Of a stretch of 19,845 bases of DNA, positions 1 through 9,186 are shown piece by piece. The first letter of the stretch is position 1; every line of letters begins with the position of its first letter. The notes beneath the pieces are model-generated. The model was given only the letters and a program-made list of their open reading frames with translations, was not told where the DNA came from and did not search any database. The DNA is from Porogramme epimiltina (Eukaryota; Basidiomycota; Agaricomycetes; Polyporales; Polyporaceae): positions 1 through 19,845 of the forward strand of contig FTLJ01000092.1 of assembly GCA_900155495.1 (NCBI GenBank), read 5' to 3'. A program made the position numbers and the translations under genes.

Positions 1-2
1 GC

Positions 3-1352
3 GCTCTCTACCACAAGATTGATGGTATCCTCGGTGATCAGCAACATGACGATGAAGGGAACGTCACCTACCTCACCCTCAAAGCCTCGTACGGTTTGCC
101 AAAACCAATTGTAGATGATATCAACAACCTCTTCCAAACTGAACTCCCTGACCTCCATCGCAACGGCCGTTTGAGAATGGATTTCAGCGTATGGGGTAAG
201 CAGTTTCCAACGTGCACATCCGTGAACCTGTGCTTAACCCCTCGACACGTAGGAGATATAGAAAGTGATAACTATGCGAAAGAAATTATTGTGTCACCCA
301 GCGGAAAATTCGTGGCCGGAACCCTACAGTCTTTGGATACGTTAGTCTTCGTGGTGGACTCGCGGACAAGAACTATATTGGCCAAAATTAAGGCAACACG
401 TGCACTGGTGTTTATCCCATTACCGGGCGGGCACGAGAACTACATCTTGACGATGACAGGACAGTCTTTTGGAGTATGGGACCATTGCCGCGGAGTCTAT
501 GTCCCTCTACTTTCAGGACGTCCGAAGCTCGAGGGAGATCCACCGCGGGAATGGAAGGCGGACGTCAGCAAGAAATTCTTCTTCGCATGGAGCAACAAGG
601 GTACATTGCTTGTCTGGGAGACACAGACTTTAGCTCTAGTCCATACCTACTGCAATGTCCCTATATCAAAAGACGCTTGGTATTTCTCCGTACAGGTCGT
701 ACGCGCATCACCTGATGAAAAGTGGCTCTTAACGCGCAATTACGGGTCGACATACGAAATTTCCGTGTGGGACACTGCAACGTGGACCTTGCATGCAGTT
801 CTTCCCCCCAATGTGGACCATGAGGACGACTACGCCCACCGGCGAGTTGCAGTTGCATTTACAGAAGGCGAAACGTCGATTATTGCCGCTTGTCATTGTG
901 GTGCCATTCAAAAAGGCGACTTTCTTACTGGAAGACTCCTCTACAACACTTATCTCGTCGACTCAGCTGGAAGGCCTGTCCATGAGCTGTACATAAAAGG
1001 TACTGAGCTGTCTCCCAACGGCCATTGGATATGTTGGGTGAAGAAAGTCAAAGGGAATCAAATTGTGAACATGTCGGATGCGGACACAGGAGCATTGCTG
1101 TGGTCGGTTGGCAGTCTATCCCCGTATCTGGGGTCCATCACGGAGATTTCCTTCTCACAAGACGGTCAATACGTGGCGGTGGAGTACATAGAAAAAGTGT
1201 TTCGGGTCTTCAGAGTGGTGAATGGTGAGTGCATCGCGTCGGAAAGTGCAGACCGCTGGCGCGGATTCTTCCGGTTTTCACGGGACGGAAAGGTATTGGT
1301 GGTGGGCAGCTCCAAAGAACCATTGGATATTCTCCGCTTTATAGAGTTGTGA
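3..1352 (+). CDS. F-box/WD40-like beta-propeller protein, copy A (5'-partial, C-terminal half)
   Basis: This is the 3' part of a gene whose start lies upstream of the window. I read it as exon 3-195, intron 196-252 (GTAAGC...CGTAG, 57 nt) and exon 253-1352, ending in TGA. The frame is open from the window edge, so the first internal ATG at 96 is not the start. After the splice (..SVWG/DIESDN..) the protein shows about seven WD40-like repeats, with marks such as GVWDH, LLVWET, ISVWDTATW and a final LRFIEL. The propeller probably binds a partner or substrate. The F-box-like part seen in copy B would lie off the edge. It is roughly 60-65% identical by eye to the copy at 9186-11716 and shares its last intron. 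The intron is a multiple of three and has no stop, so unspliced RNA would still encode protein with 19 extra residues. No lesion is visible. The exact cellular role is unknown. Confidence 0.9.
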   Translation, partial: ALYHKIDGILGDQQHDDEGNVTYLTLKASYGLPKPIVDDINNLFQTELPDLHRNGRLRMDFSVWGKQFPTCTSVNLCLTPRHVGDIESDNYAKEIIVSPSGKFVAGTLQSLDTLVFVVDSRTRTILAKIKATRALVFIPLPGGHENYILTMTGQSFGVWDHCRGVYVPLLSGRPKLEGDPPREWKADVSKKFFFAWSNKGTLLVWETQTLALVHTYCNVPISKDAWYFSVQVVRASPDEKWLLTRNYGSTYEISVWDTATWTLHAVLPPNVDHEDDYAHRRVAVAFTEGETSIIAACHCGAIQKGDFLTGRLLYNTYLVDSAGRPVHELYIKGTELSPNGHWICWVKKVKGNQIVNMSDADTGALLWSVGSLSPYLGSITEISFSQDGQYVAVEYIEKVFRVFRVVNGECIASESADRWRGFFRFSRDGKVLVVGSSKEPLDILRFIEL

Positions 1353-3389
1353 TCTCCGATATGTACAAGTAAAGCGACGGCTCAGGCTACTTTATATACA
1401 TCAACAGGACCAGAATACACGCTCTGAGTGACAATCACCGAGTTTGATTCACGAAGGATCTGTAGCGAGGCCCCACGACGACGGCGAAGGACGCATGAGG
1501 GGTTAGCGTGAACGGCACAGCGAGGAGAGGCAGCCGTCTGGACGTACAGATTTGAAGCAGATCATGCGTACTGACGGCATAAAAACAGCGGGCCTGGTCA
1601 GGGAACCGCGCTCATGAGGAGCTACGGGTACTATTGCGTGTGGCGCGCGAGACATTACTATGATGATGGCGGAGATGATGTTGTTAATGAACGTACCTCG
1701 TGATAGGGGATATTCTTCAGATTCCTGCCACCTATCACACTATCTCATGCACTTCTGGGTCGCCACGCGCACGGGACGTGAATTTAGAGTGAAGAGAAAG
1801 TACTTGAGCGCAGAAATCGCAACAGCCTCCAGACTCGCTTACGATTCGAAATTTCACAAAGTGCGGACGAAGGGGCGTAGAGATAACCGTTGGAAGGCTT
1901 TCGCAGGTGTTGGTTCGAGACATTAAGATCGATGAGCGGACCCGCGGATGACGAAAGGTAGAGACGAAGAGTCAAACGGAGTGGTCTCCAGCGACGTATA
2001 GTACTGCGGCGGCAGCGCTGCCTTGCTGGTGCTCGGTGGCGCCGGCGCCTCTGACGTGTCAGCGCACGTGAGATTCCCGTGACCGTGAAGAGGCCGTTCT
2101 ATACCCCGGCTTGGGCCTTTCCGATCTCCCGCCGGATGTGCGCACGACGCGCAACGCCCTCTTTCGCCAGCCTTCGCCTTCGCCCGTCCGCCCTCGCCGT
2201 CTTTCTCTCTCTGCTCTTCGCGTGTCGAGTCGTCTCCCCACTCAACCCTCATTCCACAATGCTGTCAGAAGCATCCCGCAACCGCGTTCGCACCCACCGA
2301 GATTCTCGGTCTATCGGCCTGAAGCCTGCCCCGCAAGCTCTCCTCCCTTTCGATGGAGCTGGTACACGCCGGCGGGCTACCGGACCCGTTGCTCTTTGCC
2401 GTCTCCTATGTTTTACGTTCACCCGCAGTATGTATTACGCTTTGTATCCATCTAATCCACTTGCGCCTCACGTGTCGTCATCAAAGTTGCGCGTGCGAGT
2501 CCTACCGAGGGATGGCATATGAGCATGTCCGATGGTGAGGATCGTCAGTGCATGACTCTCATGTGTGCAAGTTGGTACAATGGCGACAGCTCCTTCTGTA
2601 TTGTAGCATATAGTGACTATTGCACGTGTGCTCCATGCAAGACGTGCGTCGAAATGTCATCGCGTTTTCGTTCTTGTACGCAAATAGGAAGACGGTGGTA
2701 ACGTTGCTGCCTAGCGATAGGCTCAAATACGCCACCCTAGTGATGCGACCTCTAGAGGAGGAGCAAGTAATGTCGGGCTTCCAACCACTAGGCAGCAATG
2801 GCCTTCGACGGATGCCACTGGCACAGTGCGCCGAACACCCCAACCAGACGCTGCTGGGCGCCGGCCACCGACGTCCACCGAGGACCGTCCCACCCCATTG
2901 GACGCTCATAAGGACGGACACATGTCTCCGAGTCTCCCTGGGGCTGAGCGCAGCTCATCGGCAGCTGATTGAGCTTGCTGGGACCAGTCAAATCGCATCC
3001 ATATTGGCACCTAGGGTAGCGATGACGTCAGCGCTCGCCTGCCCAGCCATCCATGGCAAACCCAACGTTCGCATCGATGACTTCCCCCTTCCACCACGCT
3101 CTTCTCTTCGTGCTATCCATACCGCTCTCACCTGGACTCCTCTTGTAGACAGGCCAGGTCCAATAGTCTTCGCCGCAAGAACAGCAGCCGAGCCCCGGCC
3201 TTGGGGCCCCAATTCCCGCCCTTCCCAACACCTGCCCCCCGCCACATATGCGTGGTATCCGTACACCATCCACAAAGCTTCCTCTTGGATGCATGCATCT
3301 TTGTGCATCTAGCCCCACTACGTAGACCTCTACACAGGTGCGTCCCGTCTCTTACTCTTCTTTTTCCACCAATGACGTCTATCCGCGTG
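1353..3389. repeat. Segmental duplication unit A, non-coding/decayed part
   Basis: This stretch begins with the 3' UTR of the upstream gene (shared motif AAGTAAAGCGACG near 1370 and 11727). It stays alignable over its length with 13067-16198 at about 75% by eye. Strong anchors are AGCTACGGGTACTAT (1620 and 13280), GCATATAGTGACTATTG (2607 and 15426) and TCCCTGGGGCTGAGCGCAGC-like sequence (2936 and 15746). Open frames of 60-230 codons occur on both strands. None keeps a clearly conserved reading frame between the copies: differences fall on all codon positions. I therefore annotate it as duplicated DNA, possibly an old gene relic, and not as genes. Between 3389 and 3700 the similarity to the second unit fades and I see nothing specific. 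Confidence 0.8.
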
Positions 3390-3700
3390 CTATAGCGGAC
3401 CTTCAAGAATGCTCCCATGGTCTCCGTCACCACCGAATCTGGCTTGGGCAACAGCCCAGGTGCGTCCCACTGTTACTTTCTCCCTTCTACTCGCGCAAAC
3501 CCACTCCCCAGCACTACGGGGTTCACCTATCGTGCTCCGTCTCTTCCGCAAGTCTCCCCGTATTATTCAACACCCACTTGCTATAGGGCTTGCTCTCCTT
3601 GGCGCTGGCTTAAGTCCTTCCTGCACTGTATCGCGGGGAGAAGCGGGGGCAGATATCATCCCCGGTACAGAAGGGGAGGGATGACACGGCACGCAGGGCT

Positions 3701-4686
3701 ATGGCGCGACCATTGTTCGTGAGCAGATATTTCGACTCGTCGGGCCAGATCAGTAAGTGGGCACTATGTGCGGTAGGTTTCATGTAATCCTGACGTGCCC
3801 CCCGTCTTCTGCATCTAGCAGCTCCAAACTGACCTGGACAATCTCTTTGCTCCCGTTAGAGCGGTGGAGGACGACTCGGGGGGCATGAGGCGAGATAGAA
3901 AAGTGCTCGCGGTATGTCTATTTCTCCGCGCTCCCGCAGGGTTATTCAGTTTGCTTATTCTCTTAGCGCGTAAGGAGACCCTCTCCCTCCAGCTTGCCCA
4001 CAGAAGCCGCCAAACTGAGGTGCGCGAGTCCGATCTCGCGTGCCTCGAATCGCTCAACGCCCCGTCGCCCACCGCCGCGCGCAACAGGACATCACAGCGA
4101 CCCTCGCGTCTGCCGTCGCGCGCGCAGAGCTTGCTGCCAACGAAGCGTTACGTGGCCGGAACTGAGCGCGACCATAGCACAAGCCCTGCTCGCTCACGCG
4201 GCCCGCGAGGCGTCCAGGCTCACTCCAGGTGCAAGCGTCGCGCGCGTTCAAACGCCCAGCGGGAGCAACGTCGTCCTTGCGGATTAGCGCCGATGACGTC
4301 ACCGCTCAGCTGGTCCAGCCTCCCGACGTCCCCTGCTCGCCAGCATGCGCCGTCGACATTCCTCCCCCCGCGCGCCCCCCGTTGGCCACGATATCTTTTG
4401 AGCAGCTCTTGCGCTACTCCCAGCTCAAGTTGGAGACCTTCCAGTCGGCCTTGCTCCTCCTTCCCACCCCAGACGCCGCAGTGAACGTCGGCCTGCGCCC
4501 TCAGTCGACGACGACGCGGCCGCGAGCTCACTCTCTCCGTCTACCCTTCTACCCCATACGGCCACAGCAACGCCCTTAGGAGATCATGGGAGCTTCAATG
4601 ATGTGTGGGCGTGGTCGCATGTGTCTCCAGACGCCGGCGACGACGCGGACGACGAGCTCGAGGTGCTGCTGCGATCCCCCGGGTAG
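3701..4686 (+). pseudogene. Decayed coiled-coil protein gene (unknown family)
   Basis: A start-like segment (MARPLFVSRYFDSSGQI) at 3701 is followed by a GTAAGT donor near 3753 and a CATCTAG/CAG acceptor near 3820. Heptad-like, Ala/Leu/Glu-rich coding sequence then continues in changing frames: QLQTDLDNLFAPVRAVEDD, then a GTATGT...CTTAG intron (about 3913-3967), then RKETLSLQLAHRSRQTEV, QQDITATLASAVARAELAA, ELSATIAQALLAHAAREAS, SADDVTAQLVQ and FEQLLRYSQLKLETFQ. It ends in GSFNDVWAWSHVSPDAGDDA..LEVLLRSPG and a TAG at 4684-4686. Each segment is coherent, but no single frame joins them, and at least three frame changes are needed. The pattern fits a soluble coiled-coil protein of unknown function that has lost its frame. 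I do not recognise the family. Unrecognised short introns could explain one of the frame changes but probably not all. Confidence 0.55.
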
Positions 4687-4689
4687 GAA

Positions 4690-5430
4690 GCCGGCGCGCG
4701 CACCCCTGTCAAAGATGCCACCTAGGTTCCTTGTGTCGAATAGAAGCCGCACGCGACGTTGTCATGCCTTCCTCCGCCGCGCGCGAGCATCGACAGCCGC
4801 ATATAGGGAGGATGCCCCTCGGTCCCAGACGGCCACTTTTACTGAGCGCGCGAACTCGCACCAGTTCGACGCTCGGAAGACCCCACGTTCTCGCTCCGCA
4901 AGCACACCAGTTCCCAGAAAATCTCGACCACCAGCTCGCGCCCCTGCGTCGAGCGCCTCGTTGCCCTCTCCCTCTACCTCAGCGTGTCTTCCTGCAAGCT
5001 GCAAGCTGCTCACCACGCACGAAACCCTTTGCGCCTTCGCGGGTCCACTGTACCGTACCTCTCTCCTTCCCCCTCACCTGATCGACCGACCCTCTCTCAG
5101 GCCCTCAAATAGATCGCCCCGGCCGGTTCTGGCGTGCAAATCCCACCTCGGAGGGCGAGTCGCGCCCGTTGTCATCCTCCCGCCTCCGCCTCGCGCATTC
5201 CTCTATCGACGATCTGGCGCGTCTCTATTCCGCCATCCACGTCTTATTCTGCGGTGTCCGCGGCTGGCTCGCGCCTCCCGGGAGCGTCGAGTGGTGCGGT
5301 GAGGGAGTGGAGGTAGCGTTGGGACACATGAGGTGGCGGACCATCGTGGCTGCGAAGGTCATTACTCCCCCCCCCCCAAACTTTATACTTCCTGGTCCTC
5401 TAACCATATTTGTTGTTGTTTCCGTTTGAG
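4690..5430 (+). other. Decayed coding-like Pro/Arg/Ser-rich stretch
   Basis: This GC-rich stretch follows the coiled-coil relic. Open frames are long because stops are rare at this base composition, and products such as RSRSASTPVPRKSRPPARAP are low complexity. Two pieces look like former coding sequence: a segment around 4800-4890 with Y-R-E-D-A...Q-T-A-x-x-T-E-R, which matches a segment at about 8010-8100, and LAHSSIDDLARLYSAIHVLF at about 5190-5250. It may be a second part of the same relic or a neighbouring lost gene. A run of 11 C (5367-5377) lies near its end. Confidence 0.35.
5367..5377 (+). repeat. Poly-C tract (11 C)
   Basis: Eleven consecutive C residues mark the switch from GC-rich relic DNA to AT-richer intergenic DNA. 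The length of such a run may be misread during sequencing. Confidence 0.9.
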
Positions 5431-5688
5431 CTTCCTCTTTGTAGTTTGGGGACCCTGTACTCGTTAATTGGGTAGGTTAATCCGGGATCACAGTAGTGTA
5501 TGTATACGTACTTCTCTGACTCGTGCAAGCGAACATCCGTTTATAATGGCAACCGTTTTATGAGACATACCTCTTGGACTCTCTATTGCCCTGCTAAAAC
5601 AATTCGCAACGCGTTTGCATGCATTGCGCATAATGATGTAGTCGTTGCTTATATAGGACAATGGGGAATGTAATACAATAAACCGGGT
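5431..5688. other. Intergenic, AT-richer, no gene seen
   Basis: Composition changes sharply to AT-richer DNA after 5380. No open frame of note, repeat or RNA gene is visible. It probably holds the 3' flank of the minus-strand pseudogene that ends near 5689. Confidence 0.6.
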
Positions 5689-7318
5689 TTAAATTCCGTA
5701 CACCTGCTCTACAATCTCTGAATACCTAAGAGGTGGAACCATCTGGGTTCTGCCTGCCAGCCATCCTTTCATCCATTGTGTCGATGCCTGCGCCCGTTCT
5801 TCCTCAATCCACAACTCAGAGTTCTCGGCTTTGGCATACAAGAACCATTAAAGCGCAGGGTTCAAGGTATCGTACAGACCCTGCCTCACAACTTCGGGCT
5901 GAAGCTGCGGAGAAGAGTGCACCGCGGAAGAGGAAACTGGGAACGCGGGAGAGGCTGAGGCAGCAGCGGTGACATGGCCCGCGACCATCTTGCTCTCGAT
6001 GTTCACCATTCTGTCAATAGTGAGCACGTCTACGCTGGCGTACCCCGCAGGTTCCTTCTTCATGTCGACCGTAGGGTACGACGCAACATCGAGCGAGTAA
6101 TCAGATCCGAAAGTGCCTCGCTCTATTGTCCGAGAGGCATCGTTAGCATTCGTACAAACGCGCTTGCACCTGCTCAAACTCACTGGGCTCGGACACGTCA
6201 CTTCCAAGCGTACAATGCGCTGCCACGGCAGACTGAGGTTCCCCTCGTCTTCCGAGCCGCTTTCCTCGCAGTCCCACATGCAGAACGCGGTGATCCATCC
6301 AGATAGGAAGTCTGTGCCGCACAAGCGGCTGTCACGACTGACGACGTGAGACCAAAATTCGATCTCAGGGGTGTCATCGAAGGACGCAACGAAGCGGGAG
6401 AGAATGAGGCGGAGCATCTCGGCCCACTGAGCTCGGGAAGACGGTCGAGCCGGGCGGGCGGGCGAAGCCAGTCGGCCTTGTCCCCCTGGAGAGCGACGGA
6501 AGGTATTCCGCAAATAGCACCCGCCTGGTACGAAAAGTATCTGAAGCATATATGGTGAGAGCATGGTATAGATTCTAGAAGAGAGGGGAGAATCATACTT
6601 CTGGAGCGTGGACATAAGGATAACAGAACAGACGGTGGTATCTTTGAGAGGGGTGGTGGTGAAGTCCGGCAGGGTCCATTCAACGAAAGTCTTGTCAACG
6701 ATCTGCGATCCAAAATGTCACGCCGACAGCTACGGGCCATAAGATGGAGGGAAGCTCACGTGCTGGTCAAGTCAGTTGGAGAACGTCCTTGCGACTTTCG
6801 CGAAATCCGCGGTGTGTCGATCTCCTTGAATGTCCTCTACTATAAGCATCTTCTGCCCATCGTGTGCAACGAAGTAGCTGCGTGGGTGCGTTCACGCTGT
6901 TGCACAGGCCAGTATTAACGGGGAGGGCCGCACATATATAAGGGGACACGGACTGGAAGCTTAGTTGAGAGAGGATCGCAATCCATACGTCGTCCGGTCT
7001 GTATGGGTAAGGGATAGTTGAATCAATACACTAACGGACGGGCTTAGGGATTAGAGACATACCGCATGGTGTAAGGTGACGGTGTTGGGCATAATGGTGT
7101 GAACGAAATCGTTCTCGTACGAGATGAGAGTCGGGAGCACATCGTCGGTGGCCGATGTCTGGAGCATCTCTCTGCTCTCCTTGTAGCATGAGGTCTTTGT
7201 GAGGTCCCATCCTTTTGCAAGGGAAGGAGTTGGCGTCGTGATTGGCAACCTTCAAGAAGGTGACGGGCGTAGTTGTTCTCAATACGGGTATGCGGGTGAA
7301 TGAGAGTTTGATGAACAT
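5689..7318 (-). pseudogene. DUF4419-domain protein pseudogene
   Basis: Minus-strand segments in changing frames rebuild a DUF4419 protein from N- to C-terminus: PVTFLKVANHDANSFP, CYKESREMLQTSA, ENDFVHTI, RPDDVWIAILSQLSF, YFVAHDGQKMLIVEDI, VEWTLPDFTTTPLKDTTV, YFSYQAGAICGIPSVALQG, MLRLILSRFVASFDD, IEFWSHVV, LSGWITAFCMWD, EPAGYASVDV and MVAGHV. Plausible introns are 6999-7062, 6897-6953, 6703-6759 and 6541-6598, with a weaker one at 6123-6183. Lesions are: a likely ATG to ACG start change at 7268-7270; a frameshift near 7225; a phase mismatch across the first intron; a frameshift near 6878; an in-frame TGA at 6772-6774; a frameshift near 6430; and an in-frame TAA at 5848-5850, after which WFLYAKAEN continues the family-like C-terminus to a TAA at 5689-5691. 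DUF4419 proteins are abundant in Agaricomycetes and have no settled function. One lesion could be a sequencing error, but six or seven make loss of function very likely. Confidence 0.85.
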
Positions 7319-7487
7319 AGATGAGCGATCCGAGAGCGATTTATATCCTCGTCACGAAAGGCCTCATCGGACTCGTCACTCTCGGTGTGGCGGCTGGCCT
7401 GTAGATACACGTTACATTTGCTTTGATCATCTGGTACGCAGTACTACTCACCGTGACGAGGAGGAACGTAGGAGCGAGGGATTCTCA
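7319..7487. other. Short intergenic stretch, nothing recognised
   Basis: This lies between the 5' end of the DUF4419 relic and the GC-rich relic at 7488. It would contain the former promoter of the minus-strand gene, but no clear TATA or other signal stands out. Confidence 0.4.
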
Positions 7488-8421
7488 CAGTGACCTTGCA
7501 CACGCCTCGCGCAGCCGCAAGTTGTTCAGGTTCGCTTCAGGTGGAACCGTCGCGCGTGCTGGAACAGCTGGCGTCACTGCCAGTGCCAGTGCTGCCAGTG
7601 GCTGCCTGGGAGCACCGACACTGCCACAGCATGCACGTTGGCGCTTATATTGATGACGTCATTTCACAGCCCGGTCCAGGCCGCCTAGGCCTGCTCCGTC
7701 GTCACGGTCAGTGGCTCCTCAGGGCTCCTCCCCCGTCAACGTCCACTCGGAAGCCTGAGCGTCCAGTGTCCATCGGCCACAATGTCTCGTGCGCAACTTG
7801 CGCGCCCGGCCTCCCTTGAATCAGAGGCCCCAGCATTGCTCTCTCTTCCCACGACGAGCTCCGAGTCAAGGCGCTTCTGTGATACCTTGGACAGGAAGCT
7901 CTGATACGCGTGCCCTTGTCCAGAACGCTCTCCTGGCCCCTTGCGTCAAGAAGCCTCGTGTGGTACTACCGCGCCGTGGCCCTCTGCTGCGCGTGGGACA
8001 CCGTTTGTCTTTGGCGACGTATGGGGAGGAGAATGCTGCTTGGCCTCAGATGGCTAACACTACTGAGCGCACAAGCGCGCGCCAGGTGTATGCGAAGCCC
8101 CCGCTCCTAGGCCTTTGTGCAGTTTATACATGCACCGCAGTCCCCAGCAGGTCCCATCCAGCACCTCTTCCCCCAAGTCTCCCGCCTCTCTGTCCCTTCG
8201 CTCGTTGTCCTAGCGCTTCGTTTTGTGCCTGCCCTCCATGCACAAATCCGGGATCCCTCACCACCCACGGATGGGTTCTCAACTTCTCGAGTCCACCGCA
8301 CCGCACCGCTCTTTCCCGCTCTCTACTTCTCGAATCACTCTCATCCAGAGCCACAAGCATACCGTCTACTAACATCCAGCCCATGTTCGCGACCCATCTA
8401 CACTATAGCAGGTTCCGGTAA
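7488..8421 (+). other. Diverged relic related to the 4290-5300 region
   Basis: Two landmarks occur in the same order as in the upstream relic. The first is a HVGAYIDDVISQPGPG segment spanning TGACGTCA at 7654-7661, compared with ISADDVTAQ at 4294. The second is TYGEENAAWPQMANTTERTS at about 8010, compared with YREDAPRSQTATFTERANS at about 4800, in the matching local frame. The surrounding frames are Pro/Ser-rich, with the longest at 7789-8421 on the plus strand, and no frame links the landmarks. It is probably an older, decayed duplicate of the same unknown gene. The similarity is modest (about 60-65% by eye over the second landmark), so this rests on pattern reading. Confidence 0.4.
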
Positions 8422-9174
8422 GCATATTCCAAGGAGCATATAGGCAGTGGCATTCCGGTGTGGCAATGTAGCAATGTGTTAAAGCTGAGCTAATCAAACC
8501 ACTTTGACAAATCCCCCCCGCTAGCCCGAGTCGGGACTGAGGCATGTAACCCCACTGTGATTAATTACGGCGGAATGTGAACGAACATGGAGAAGTCACT
8601 GAGCACGACCTGCCGGAGAGTACGAGCTTGTATGCTTTTCCTCTCGTGGCGTACAGATCGACTCCACCCCGTGCAGTTATCTCCGCGTCCCCGCGGACAC
8701 ACAGCTTTGTGATAGTGGGACGAAGTCGGCAGCGGTGACAGCATAGGCGGGGTACCCACGTGGGATGCTATGTATACGGCTTCTATCTCATGATCATTCC
8801 CCGCGAGACGTCTCGCCGTATAGGCCCCTGATGCTCCGTTTCATTTTGTGCCGCTTCTATCATTATTTCCCAAAGGATGCGATACTGTGTGTTGTGGAAA
8901 ATGGGTTTTTTGTTTGTGGCTCACGCTCCGTAACAGCTACATCCCTGTTAGAGCCCTTGTAGACAGTGTACACGCACTGCTTATCGCAGAATGAGACCAT
9001 GCTCGTGGATATTCACAGCGTTATGGAGCGCTCAGCTCATCATCTGACCCACACGATGCCTACTGGTCATTTGTAATGCTTCGATAGAGCGCCCTGTTAT
9101 CGACGAGCCTTGGTGACCACGAGGCATTTCTGGAGTCCTAATTTCCCGACGTATATGCGGGTTCCAAGGAGATC
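8422..9174. other. Upstream region of the F-box/WD40 gene, no gene seen
   Basis: About 750 nt without a defensible gene. The longest plus-strand frame (8765-8962, 65 codons) has no recognisable protein features. The downstream end must carry the promoter of the gene at 9186. No well-placed TATA box is evident; TATATGCGG at about 9152 lies only some 30 nt before the start codon. Confidence 0.5.
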
Positions 9175-9186
9175 ATGAGTGCGTAA
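9175..9186 (+). promoter_or_regulatory. Candidate three-codon upstream ORF overlapping the main start
   Basis: ATG AGT GCG TAA at 9175-9186 ends on the A of the proposed start codon at 9186-9188, forming TAATG. If the transcript leader includes it, ribosomes would meet this minimal uORF immediately before the main ORF. That could lower translation or make it depend on reinitiation. This holds only if transcription starts upstream of 9175 and if 9186 is the real start. Confidence 0.35.

Noticed and set aside
96..1352. A 418 aa protein starting at the ATG at 96
   Set aside because: Coding sequence continues upstream to the window edge, and copy B shows a much longer N-terminus. The frame also reads through an intron (196-252).
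1905..1930. tRNA T-loop-like GGTTCGAGA
   Set aside because: The flanking bases do not pair as a T stem, and no anticodon or acceptor arms can be formed.
2079..2522. A 147-codon plus-strand frame whose end matches a frame at 15030-15344 up to the same stop
   Set aside because: The similarity is real, but most differences change the amino acid, as expected for non-coding duplicated DNA. It was kept only as part of the repeat.
2620..3312. A 230-codon plus-strand open frame
   Set aside because: The duplicate at 15420-16130 does not keep this frame open, and differences fall on all codon positions. No domain is recognisable.
4220..4531. Minus-strand open frame opposite the coiled-coil relic
   Set aside because: It is a shadow frame in GC-rich sequence; the coherent coiled-coil signal is on the plus strand.
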